From Phycisphaerales bacterium (GTDB taxonomy: Bacteria; Planctomycetota; Phycisphaerae; Phycisphaerales; UBA1924): a stretch of 19,951 nucleotides of DNA. The translations under genes were made by a program, and so were the position numbers. Where the stretch lies: contig DOJA01000045.1 of the NCBI GenBank assembly GCA_003511945.1, positions 6,626 to 26,576 of the forward strand. The letters are read 5' to 3'. Positions within the stretch are counted from its first letter, which is position 1; each line of letters opens with the position of its first letter. Shown piece after piece: positions 1 through 6,846 of the stretch. The notes beneath the pieces were generated by a model. The model saw only the letters and a list, made by a program, of their open reading frames with translations, was not told the DNA's origin and searched no databases.

Positions 1-506
1 CCGCCGATATCGACGACCATCGACCCGATGGGTTCGGTCACCGGCATGTCGGCACCGATGGCGGCGGCCATGGGCTCTTCGATCAGCCACACCTGGCTCG
101 CGCCCGCATTGCTGGCAGCGTCGCGGATGGCGCGGCGCTCGACGCTGGTCGACCCCGACGGCACGCAGATGACGATTTCGGGGTGGCTGATCAGGCTGGG
201 CTTGCCGCCGTGCACCTTGGTGATGAAATGCTTGATCATCTGTTCGGCGACATCGATGTCTGCGATGACGCCGTCGCGCAAGGGGCGGATCGCCTCGATG
301 CTGTCGGGCGTCTTGCCCATCATCAGCTTGGCATCATCGCCAACGGCCTTGACGCGCTTGATGCCGTTGATCGTCTCGACCGCGACGACCGAGGGTTCGT
401 TGAGCACGATACCGCGCCCGCGCACATAGACTACCGTGTTGGCGGTGCCGAGGTCGATGGCCATGTCCTGCGAGGAAAATTTGAACCAGCGCGAAAAAAA
501 CGACAT
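1..506 (-). CDS. mreB: Rod shape-determining protein MreB, 5' part (C-terminus beyond window)
   Basis: Bacterial actin homologue that forms membrane-associated filaments directing lateral cell-wall synthesis in rod-shaped cells. The ATG at 506-504 opens a frame that reads to the window edge, giving about 168 N-terminal residues of a protein that is usually near 345. The start MSFFSRWFKF is the usual amphipathic membrane-binding tip. It is followed by the actin phosphate-1 motif MAIDLGTANT, then VRGRGIVLNEPSVVA, AIRPLRDGVIADID, VICVPSG and IEEPMAAAIG, all in family order. It is transcribed away from mutL, with a 200-bp divergent spacer between them. The sequence style is that of sphingomonads. 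In that group mreB normally leads an mreBCD/pbp2/rodA operon, which would lie to the left of this window. Identity is secure; only completeness is limited by the window. Confidence 0.96.
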   Translation of the reverse strand, partial: MSFFSRWFKFSSQDMAIDLGTANTVVYVRGRGIVLNEPSVVAVETINGIKRVKAVGDDAKLMMGKTPDSIEAIRPLRDGVIADIDVAEQMIKHFITKVHGGKPSLISHPEIVICVPSGSTSVERRAIRDAASNAGASQVWLIEEPMAAAIGADMPVTEPIGSMVVDIG

Positions 507-706
507 TTTTGTTTCTGCTTTCCTGTCCGGCGCGATAGCGGGGGTGTCCGCGCCTGATGCTGTTTGACGCTGCGCCTCACACCGTCAACCGGGAAGACCG
601 CGCAAACTGCCCGAAAACGGCGGATTAGCGCCAGCTGGAGGGGCATTTGCGGCCAAAGTGTGCGGGTGGGTCGCGCTTGGCTGCCGACTGCGCTAGGGCC
701 GTCTAT

Positions 707-2488
707 ATGTCAATACGCCGACTGCCGGAATCGCTGGTGAATCGCATCGCTGCGGGCGAAGTGGTCGAACGTCCGGCCGCCGCGCTCAAGGAAGTTGTGG
801 AAAACGCGATTGATGCGGGCGCGCGCCGCATCGCGGTGCGGCTGAGCGAGGGCGGCACCCTGCAAATGGTGGTCGAGGATGACGGCTGCGGCATGTCGCC
901 TGCCGATCTCGCGCTGGCGCTTGAACGCCATGCCACGTCGAAGCTGCCCGACGAAGCCATCGAAAATGTTGCGACCTTGGGCTTTCGCGGCGAGGCGCTG
1001 CCCAGCATCGCCAGCGTCGCGCGGCTGACCATCGAGAGCCGCCCGGCGGGCGCGTGCGGATGGCGGCGCTTGGTCGATAATGGGGTGCTGGTCGAAGAAG
1101 GCCCGGCCGCGTTGCCCCCCGGTACGCGCGTGACGATCACCGACCTGTTTGCCCGTGTACCTGCGCGCCGCAAATTCCTGCGCAGCGCGCGCAGCGAATA
1201 TGCCGCAGCACTGGATGTGATACGGCGGCTGGCCATGGCGCGGCCCGATATCGCCTTTGCGCTCGAGCATGACGGGCGGCGCATTTTCGACCTGCAAGCC
1301 GGGCAGGACCGGGCCGAGCGCGTGGCGCTGCTGGTCGACCGCGCGCTGGCGGGCAATGCGATATTGGTCGATCTGGAACGTGAGGCGGTACGCATTAGCG
1401 GCGTCGCCAGCCTGCCGACGTTCAATCGCGGCGTCGCCGACCACCAATATCTGTTCGTCAACGGGCGCCCGGTGAAGGACCGGCTGCTGGTCGGGGCCTT
1501 GCGCGCCGCCTATGCCGACCTGCTCGCGCGCGACCGGCATCCGCTGGTGGCGCTGTTCATCGACCTGCCCGGCAGCGAGGTCGATGTGAATGTCCACCCC
1601 GCCAAGACCGAGGTGCGCTTTCGCGATCCGGCGCTGGTGCGCGGGCTGATCGTTGGCGGGCTGCGCCGGACGCTGAACGAACAGGGTTTTCGCAGCGTCC
1701 AGCGTCCGGCGGCGGGGATGGAGGCGGCGTGGCAGGCGGAACCGGTGGCTGTGCCAACGCCAGCCTTTGGCGCATTGTTCGGCAGGCCTGTTGAGCAAGT
1801 GGCTGGCGAACTGCACGTCGCCGAGGCGCGCCGCGACTGGGCCGCGCCCGATGTGCTGCCACAGGGCCGCGCCGAGGTTGCACTCACGCCCCCGCCGGTC
1901 AGCAGCGACCACCCGCTCGGCATCGCGCGCGGCCAGATTGCGAACACCTATATCGTTGCCGAGGCGGACGACGGGCTGGTGCTGGTCGATCAGCACGCCG
2001 CGCATGAACGGCTGGTGCTCGAAGGGCTGCGCGCCGGGCTGGCGGGGCAGGGGGTGGCGGTGCAGGGGCTCTTGCTGCCCGAGGTCGTCGAGCTCGATGA
2101 ACCCGCGTGCGACCGGCTGGAAAGCGCAGCGGGCGAGCTGGCGCGGCTGGGCGTCGAGCTGGAGCGCTTCGGTCCGGGCGCGGTCGTCGTGCGCGGCACC
2201 CCGGCGCTGCTCGGCAACCCCGATGCGCAGAAACTGGTGCGCGATATTGCCGATGATCTGGCGGGCTATGACGCCGCGCTGGGCCTTGCCGAACGCATCG
2301 ACCATGTCGCCGCGACGATGGCCTGCCACGGCTCGGTCCGCGCCGGGCGGGTTTTGAACGTAGCCGAAATGAACGCGCTGCTGCGCCAGATGGAAGTGAC
2401 CCCGCGTTCGGGCCAGTGCAACCATGGCCGCCCGACCTGGGTGAAACTGTCGATGGGCGATGTCGAGCGGTTGTTCGGGCGGAAGTGA
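707..2488 (+). CDS. mutL: DNA mismatch repair protein MutL
   Basis: MutL links mismatch recognition by MutS to strand incision. The N-terminal GHKL ATPase domain is complete: E29 and N33 in KEVVENAIDAGA, DDGCGM at 58-63, HATSKL at 75-80 and LGFRGEAL at 91-98. VNVHPAKTEVRF closes the transducer domain. The C-terminal dimerisation domain carries the latent endonuclease signature DQHAAHERLVLE (428-439), ACHGSVRAG (539-547) and QCNHGRPT (570-577), so this is the nicking type of MutL found in bacteria without MutH. The chosen ATG at 707 gives the canonical start MSIRRLPESLVNRIAAGEVV and 593 residues; the open frame extends 20 codons further upstream but without family similarity. A weak AGGG lies about 10 bases before the start. 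The gene is divergent from mreB and convergent with the PhoD region. The sequence is of alphaproteobacterial type. Confidence 0.97.
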   Translation: MSIRRLPESLVNRIAAGEVVERPAAALKEVVENAIDAGARRIAVRLSEGGTLQMVVEDDGCGMSPADLALALERHATSKLPDEAIENVATLGFRGEALPSIASVARLTIESRPAGACGWRRLVDNGVLVEEGPAALPPGTRVTITDLFARVPARRKFLRSARSEYAAALDVIRRLAMARPDIAFALEHDGRRIFDLQAGQDRAERVALLVDRALAGNAILVDLEREAVRISGVASLPTFNRGVADHQYLFVNGRPVKDRLLVGALRAAYADLLARDRHPLVALFIDLPGSEVDVNVHPAKTEVRFRDPALVRGLIVGGLRRTLNEQGFRSVQRPAAGMEAAWQAEPVAVPTPAFGALFGRPVEQVAGELHVAEARRDWAAPDVLPQGRAEVALTPPPVSSDHPLGIARGQIANTYIVAEADDGLVLVDQHAAHERLVLEGLRAGLAGQGVAVQGLLLPEVVELDEPACDRLESAAGELARLGVELERFGPGAVVVRGTPALLGNPDAQKLVRDIADDLAGYDAALGLAERIDHVAATMACHGSVRAGRVLNVAEMNALLRQMEVTPRSGQCNHGRPTWVKLSMGDVERLFGRK

Positions 2489-2507
2489 GACGGGCTAAAG
2501 CACCGCA

Positions 2508-2587
2508 GTGCTGAGCCTGTCGAAGCACGTGGCGCGTGAATGCACCCAGGCTGATGACTGCGCCGCGCCCTTCGACAAGCTCAGGAC
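2508..2587. repeat. Inverted-repeat intergenic element of sphingomonad type
   Basis: The 18-bp arms at 2508-2525 and 2570-2587 are inverted copies matching at 16 of 18 positions, around a 44-base centre. The core reads CTTCGACAAGCTCAGGAC on the right arm and, on the opposite strand, CTTCGACAGGCTCAGCAC on the left. I recognise this core as a short, highly repeated intergenic sequence in sphingomonad genomes. Its position between the converging ends of mutL and the phosphatase suits a REP-like element that may form a hairpin and protect or end both transcripts. There is no T-run, so it is not a classical intrinsic terminator. Confidence 0.7.
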
Positions 2588-2592
2588 AGACT

Positions 2593-3800
2593 CTAGGCCG
2601 ACAACTTAACCCCCGCCTCATCGCGCGCCACCACCGCCGTCATCCGCCGCGACAGATTGTTTTCGCGCGTGCGCACCTGGTCGACCACCATGAAATGCGT
2701 TTGCCACGCCTCGGGGGTGACTTCGCACACCAGATAGCCGCGCTGGTCGTTGGCGAATTTCAGCTCGGGGTTATACTTCATCCATTCGTCGGTGCCGGGG
2801 CGCACGTCCTGACCATTACCGCCGCTGCTGATCGAGGTGGCGACAAATTCGCCGCCGACGACACGATCGCGGTGCACCAGATTGCCGCAGAAATTCTGAT
2901 GCTCGTCGCCGGTCAGCACGACAACATTCTGCCGCCCCGCCATGCGGGCAAGCAGTCTTTGGCGCGGGACTTCATAGCCCGCCCAACTGTCCATATTCAT
3001 TATGCGCGCGGGTTCTTCGGGGCGACGCCGGCGGTCGAGGCTCATCATCGTGATCTGCTGCGCCAGCGCGTTCCACACATGGTCGCGGTTCGCCAGATTG
3101 CGCGCGACCCACGCCTCCTGTTCGGCCCCCAGCACCTGCGCATTTCGGTCATCGACTTCGGCGCAGTGCGGCTTGAAGCCGTCGCCGCACGGCTGGTTGG
3201 TGCGATAGAGGCGCGTATCGCAGATATCGATGTGCGCGAGGCGGCCATATTTCAGGTCGCGGTACATCTGCACCACGCCGCCGCGCGGCAACTGCGCCTT
3301 GCGCACCGGCATATGTTCGTACCAGGCCTGAAAGGCGGCGGCACGGCGCAGCGCAAAAATCTCAGCATCGACCCCGTCAGCGTCCTGATCACTGACCCAA
3401 TTATTGTCGACTTCATGGTCGTCATAGCTGCACAAAAAGGCGTGCGCGGCATGCGCGCGGATCAGGTCGCCATCGGACTTTGCTTCGGCATAGCGCTGCC
3501 GATAGTCGCTCAGGCTGTAGGTCGATTGGCCCAGCGACGGGCGAACCGGTTCCACAATCCCGCCGGTCCAGAAGCTGGGCGTAACCGGGCTGACCTGATA
3601 TTCATAAATATAGTCGCCGTAATGATAGACGAAGGCAAGGTCGGTCTCGTTCGACAGGTGCCGGTAGGCACCATAATAACCTTCATCATAGCGTTGGCAC
3701 CCCGCGACGCCGAATTTTAGCTTTGCCACATCCGCGCCGGCCAGCGGGAGCGTGCGGGCCTGCCCCCGAAAACTGCGCTCGCCGCCCGCGGTGAAGCGCG
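2593..3800 (-). other. phoD: PhoD-type alkaline phosphatase, catalytic part only
   Basis: About 400 residues matching the catalytic domain of PhoD, a secreted Ca/Fe-dependent phosphomonoesterase/phosphodiesterase, up to a natural stop at 2593-2595. Family landmarks occur in order: FGVAGCQRYDEGYYGAYRHL (the Cys ligand region), YHYGDYIYEY, the DDHEVDNNW metal/active-site segment near 3400, DICDTRLYR near 3220 and GDEHQNFCGN near 2900. The expected Tat signal peptide and the N-terminal PhoD_N beta-sandwich of roughly 120-150 residues are absent; planctomycete TPR sequence stands in their place. The part seen begins about where the inter-domain linker should be (RFTAGGERSFRGQARTLP). Its sequence style and lower G+C match the mutL side of the window. 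The family call is firm. The missing N-terminus is attributed to the junction rather than to evolution. Confidence 0.85.
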
Positions 3801-6654
3801 CCGTGGCGCCGTCGTGCCCGTCGGTCACCGCGTGGTACGCCTCGATGGCCTGCTCATGACGGCCGGTGTTCTCGCGGGCCCAGCCGATCCCGAACCGGGC
3901 GTGGAACGCCATCGGGTCGTCGGGGAACCTGCGGAGGAACGAGGCGTAGGCCTCCTCGCTCGCGGTCCAGTCGCCCGCCGATGCGCACGCGTCGCCCAGC
4001 CGAGGCAGAACGGCGCGGAGCGTGGCGTCGTCGGGCTCTGAAGTCGCGAGCGCACTGAGGCGCTTGGCGGCATCGGCGTGGCGCTGGGACTGCACGAGCG
4101 CGTCAGCGCAGAGCAGGGTGGCCGAGGTGGCCAGTTCGGGCGGGGGTCCATCGTCGAGGAGGGCCGCCAGCTCGCCGGCGGCCTCGCGATAGCGCTCCAG
4201 GCGGGAGTAAGCCGCTCCGCGCAGGTACGCGACACGCGGCATCAGTTCGCGCCGAGCGTCTTCCCCGAGTCCGGCGCCCTCGCGCTCGGCGCGGTCCAGG
4301 TGCTCGAGCGCCCTCTCGGGTGTGTCGCCCGCGAGTTCCGTCTGCGCGAGCGCGAGCGCTGCCCGGGACGCCAGCGCCGCGGGCGGAGTTCCTGCGAGCA
4401 GCGTCCGGTGGACCTCCGCCGCCTCATCGGCGCGCCCGAGCGCCGAGAGCGCCCAGCCGCGCTCTGCGCGGGCCTCGTCGAGGATGTCCGGCGGGAGCGC
4501 GGAGTCCGTCGTCTCGCCCAGGCACGCCAGCGCATCTTCGGGGCGCCCGAGCCGGTTGAGGGCCGCCGCGCGCCGGGCGATGGCCTCGGCCCTGCGCGGA
4601 TGAACGGGCGAGCGCGAGAGGAACTCCCGCAGGCCGCGCTCGGCGTCAGCGAAGTCGCCTGCGCTGAGGCGCATGAGCGCGAGGTCCAGCGCCGCCTCCG
4701 GGTCGGCGCCCGGCAACTGTGCGAGGTAGGAGGCCGCCTCCTCCGGACGCCCCTGGCGCGAAGCGATCGACGCAAGATGTCGCAGCGCGGGCGCCCTGTA
4801 GTTCGCCTCCTGGCCCTCTGGCTCCGTGCGCACGACTTCATCGAGCGCACGGCGCGCCTCGTCAAGCCGATCGGTGGACGCGAGGGCCTGGGCGCGCTCG
4901 AAGCGCGCCCGGCGCGCGGGCTCGGAGGCTGGGGCCGCGCGCTCCACCCTCTCGAAGGCGCGGATGGAGTCATCGGTGCGGCCCTGGCGCTGGATGGCGA
5001 TCCCCAGCGCCAGCAGCGCCGCGGGGTCGGCATCGGCCGGTCCGTCGGTCAGGCGGCGCAGCCACCGCTCGGCGGCCGGCCAGTCGTCCTGTGAAGAAGC
5101 GATGTCCCCCAGCGCGGCAGCAGCGGCGGCTTCGAGCGCCGCATCCGGCTCGTGCGGCGCGTCGATGGCGATCGAGAGCAGCGCGACGCACTCGTCCCTG
5201 CGGTCGAGGCGCGCGAGACAGAGCCCACGCCGAACCAGGGCCCGCCAGGACCGCGCGTCGCGAGGGAATCGCCCAAGGAAGCCCGCGTAGGCCCGCTCTG
5301 CGCTCTCGAACTCGCCCAGCAGGTAGGCGCTCTCGGCGATCAGCAGCGCCGCGTCCGGCGCGCCGGGGTGGTCGGGGCTCAGGCGCAGCACCTCGGACGC
5401 CGCGTCGCGCGCCTCGCCGTACCGACCCTGACGGTGCGCCACCGCCGCGTGCGCGAGCAGCGCATCGATCACGCGCGGATGATCCGGGAACCGACTGACG
5501 ACCGCGCGGTACCCGTCGATCGCGCGCTCCTCCTGCCCGGCGCGCTCCAGCGCCGAGGCCCGCTCGAACAGCATCTCCACCAGCAGCGGGCTGGCCGCGA
5601 AGGCGCGCTCCGCGCGCGCCAGGCGGCGGGCGGCCAGTTCTGGCGAGCCGGACGCGCTCTCGCACCGCGCCGACCAGTAGGCCAGCCGGTCCGCGCCGAT
5701 GAGCTCCGCTTGCGGCGCGAGCGCCGATAGCTCCGCGAGCGCGTCCGCATGACTCCCGGTCTCGTGCGTCAGGAGCGCTCGTTCGAACCGGGCCAGCACC
5801 GCGGCGGGTGAGTCGGGGTGCTCGCCGATCAGTCGATCCAGCGTCGAGCGCGCTCCGTCACCATCTCCGGCGCTCCGGGCCAGTCGCGACAAGCCCAGCA
5901 GCGCCTCCGCGCGCACGCCCGCGTCGGCGCTCTCCGCTGCGAGGGAGTACAGCGTGCGCGCGGCGGGTGCGTCTTCCATCCTGTGACGGCACTGGGCCTC
6001 TGCAAGCGCGGCGCTGGCGAGCAGAGCGCTGGCGGGCGACTCTCGACGCAGGGCCTCCAGCCGGCGCGCCGCCTGTCCGTCCTCGCCCGCGCTGATCTCG
6101 CACAGGGCGAGCAGGTACGCAGCGCGGTCCCGCGCCGGGCTCTTCGGGTACCGATCCAGGTGCCCCGCGAGTTGCTCGCGCGCTGCTCCGTGCTCGCCCG
6201 CGCGGTAGAGCGACTCGCCCAGCAAGGCCAGAGCGCCGTCGGTGGCGGTCGAGTCAGCGAACTCCGTCGTCACCAGTCGGCACGCGCGCGCGGCTTGTGC
6301 CCAGTCGCCCTGAGCCGCGGCGCACTGCGCGCGGAGCAGGGAGGCGTCGGGCGCGAACTCAAACGATGGGTCGTTCGGGAGTTCGTCCAGCGCGCTCATT
6401 GCCTCCGAGGTCCGGCCGAGGCGCACGAGCGCCACCGCGAGCCCGTACCGCGCGTGGGCGATGCGCGGATGGGCCTTGTGCGTGCGCAGGAGCGTGGTGT
6501 ACTCCGCGACAGCGGCCTCGTTCATCCCGCGGTTGAGCAGCCCCGTCGCGGCGCGGTACGAGCGGTCGCCCGCGTCCTGCGCGACGCACGGCGACGCTCC
6601 GGCGAGCGCCCCGACCAGCGAGAGAGCGGCGAGCAGCGGGGGGGTTCGAGGCAT
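2593..6654 (-). CDS. Chimeric open frame: TPR-repeat protein joined to alkaline phosphatase D
   Basis: One uninterrupted frame of 1,353 codons. Residues 1 to about 950 are an exported tetratricopeptide-rich protein. From about residue 951 to the end it is a PhoD-type phosphatase lacking its normal N-terminal part. The ATG at 6654 is preferred because it is followed by a signal peptide (MPRTPPLLAALSLVGALAGA, cleavage likely near CVA-QD) and preceded by AGGAG six to seven bases upstream; the open frame extends 40 codons further upstream without signal features. Base composition changes abruptly at the seam: 3601-3660 is 28 of 60 G+C, while 3841-3900 is 43 of 60. The flanking genes also change from sphingomonad-like to planctomycete-like. 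An assembly or cloning chimera that happened to stay in frame explains all of this best. A single functional fusion protein is possible but unsupported. Confidence 0.6.
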   Translation of the reverse strand: MPRTPPLLAALSLVGALAGASPCVAQDAGDRSYRAATGLLNRGMNEAAVAEYTTLLRTHKAHPRIAHARYGLAVALVRLGRTSEAMSALDELPNDPSFEFAPDASLLRAQCAAAQGDWAQAARACRLVTTEFADSTATDGALALLGESLYRAGEHGAAREQLAGHLDRYPKSPARDRAAYLLALCEISAGEDGQAARRLEALRRESPASALLASAALAEAQCRHRMEDAPAARTLYSLAAESADAGVRAEALLGLSRLARSAGDGDGARSTLDRLIGEHPDSPAAVLARFERALLTHETGSHADALAELSALAPQAELIGADRLAYWSARCESASGSPELAARRLARAERAFAASPLLVEMLFERASALERAGQEERAIDGYRAVVSRFPDHPRVIDALLAHAAVAHRQGRYGEARDAASEVLRLSPDHPGAPDAALLIAESAYLLGEFESAERAYAGFLGRFPRDARSWRALVRRGLCLARLDRRDECVALLSIAIDAPHEPDAALEAAAAAALGDIASSQDDWPAAERWLRRLTDGPADADPAALLALGIAIQRQGRTDDSIRAFERVERAAPASEPARRARFERAQALASTDRLDEARRALDEVVRTEPEGQEANYRAPALRHLASIASRQGRPEEAASYLAQLPGADPEAALDLALMRLSAGDFADAERGLREFLSRSPVHPRRAEAIARRAAALNRLGRPEDALACLGETTDSALPPDILDEARAERGWALSALGRADEAAEVHRTLLAGTPPAALASRAALALAQTELAGDTPERALEHLDRAEREGAGLGEDARRELMPRVAYLRGAAYSRLERYREAAGELAALLDDGPPPELATSATLLCADALVQSQRHADAAKRLSALATSEPDDATLRAVLPRLGDACASAGDWTASEEAYASFLRRFPDDPMAFHARFGIGWARENTGRHEQAIEAYHAVTDGHDGATARFTAGGERSFRGQARTLPLAGADVAKLKFGVAGCQRYDEGYYGAYRHLSNETDLAFVYHYGDYIYEYQVSPVTPSFWTGGIVEPVRPSLGQSTYSLSDYRQRYAEAKSDGDLIRAHAAHAFLCSYDDHEVDNNWVSDQDADGVDAEIFALRRAAAFQAWYEHMPVRKAQLPRGGVVQMYRDLKYGRLAHIDICDTRLYRTNQPCGDGFKPHCAEVDDRNAQVLGAEQEAWVARNLANRDHVWNALAQQITMMSLDRRRRPEEPARIMNMDSWAGYEVPRQRLLARMAGRQNVVVLTGDEHQNFCGNLVHRDRVVGGEFVATSISSGGNGQDVRPGTDEWMKYNPELKFANDQRGYLVCEVTPEAWQTHFMVVDQVRTRENNLSRRMTAVVARDEAGVKLSA
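3781..3812. other. Probable chimeric junction between two genomes
   Basis: On the minus strand the protein changes here from TPR-style (AYHAVTDGHDGATA) to the PhoD linker (RFTAGGERSFRGQA). The exact base cannot be fixed, because GCC/GCG-rich codons on both sides could provide a few bases of shared sequence. Base composition, codon style and the apparent phylogenetic source of genes all change at the same place. No transposon end, integrase gene or tRNA is seen near the seam that would suggest a natural insertion. Confidence 0.65.
3801..6654 (-). other. Large exported TPR-repeat protein, C-terminus missing
   Basis: About 950 residues beginning with a signal peptide and then almost entirely TPR/Sel1-like helical hairpins. 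Repeats with the pattern A-x3-Y-x-x-x(L/V)-x6-P-x(8)-G-x-x-x-x-x-x-G-R are easy to see, for example AVAEYTTLLRTHKAHP, AIDGYRAVVSRFPDHPR, AERAYAGFLGRFPRDARSW and EEAYASFLRRFPDDPMAF. The last clear repeat, AIEAYHAVTDGHDGATA, would normally continue into another helix pair but stops at the seam. Long periplasmic TPR arrays of this kind are typical of planctomycetes and act as protein-protein scaffolds; no enzymatic domain is visible. It lies 192 bp downstream of the BlaR1-like gene on the same strand, so co-transcription is plausible. The specific partner is unknown. Confidence 0.8.
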
Positions 6655-6846
6655 GGCGGGCTCCTGTCGGCGCAGCGCACAGCGCTGGGGCCGGGCGTCG
6701 TCGCACCGACCGATGTGCCGCGCTGGTGAGTTGTCTGGCGAACGGTGCGCGGAGCGACTTCTCACGCCGCGCACCGAAAAGGTGAGGTGGGTCGTGCTGT
6801 TCAGCGCCCGCGGTCCCTCACCGGGCGGCGCGGGACGCGCTCGAGT

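Noticed and set aside
2536..3720. Long plus-strand frame of 394 codons opposite the phosphatase
   Set aside because: It is antisense to conserved PhoD motifs and has no family resemblance; a by-product of high G+C.
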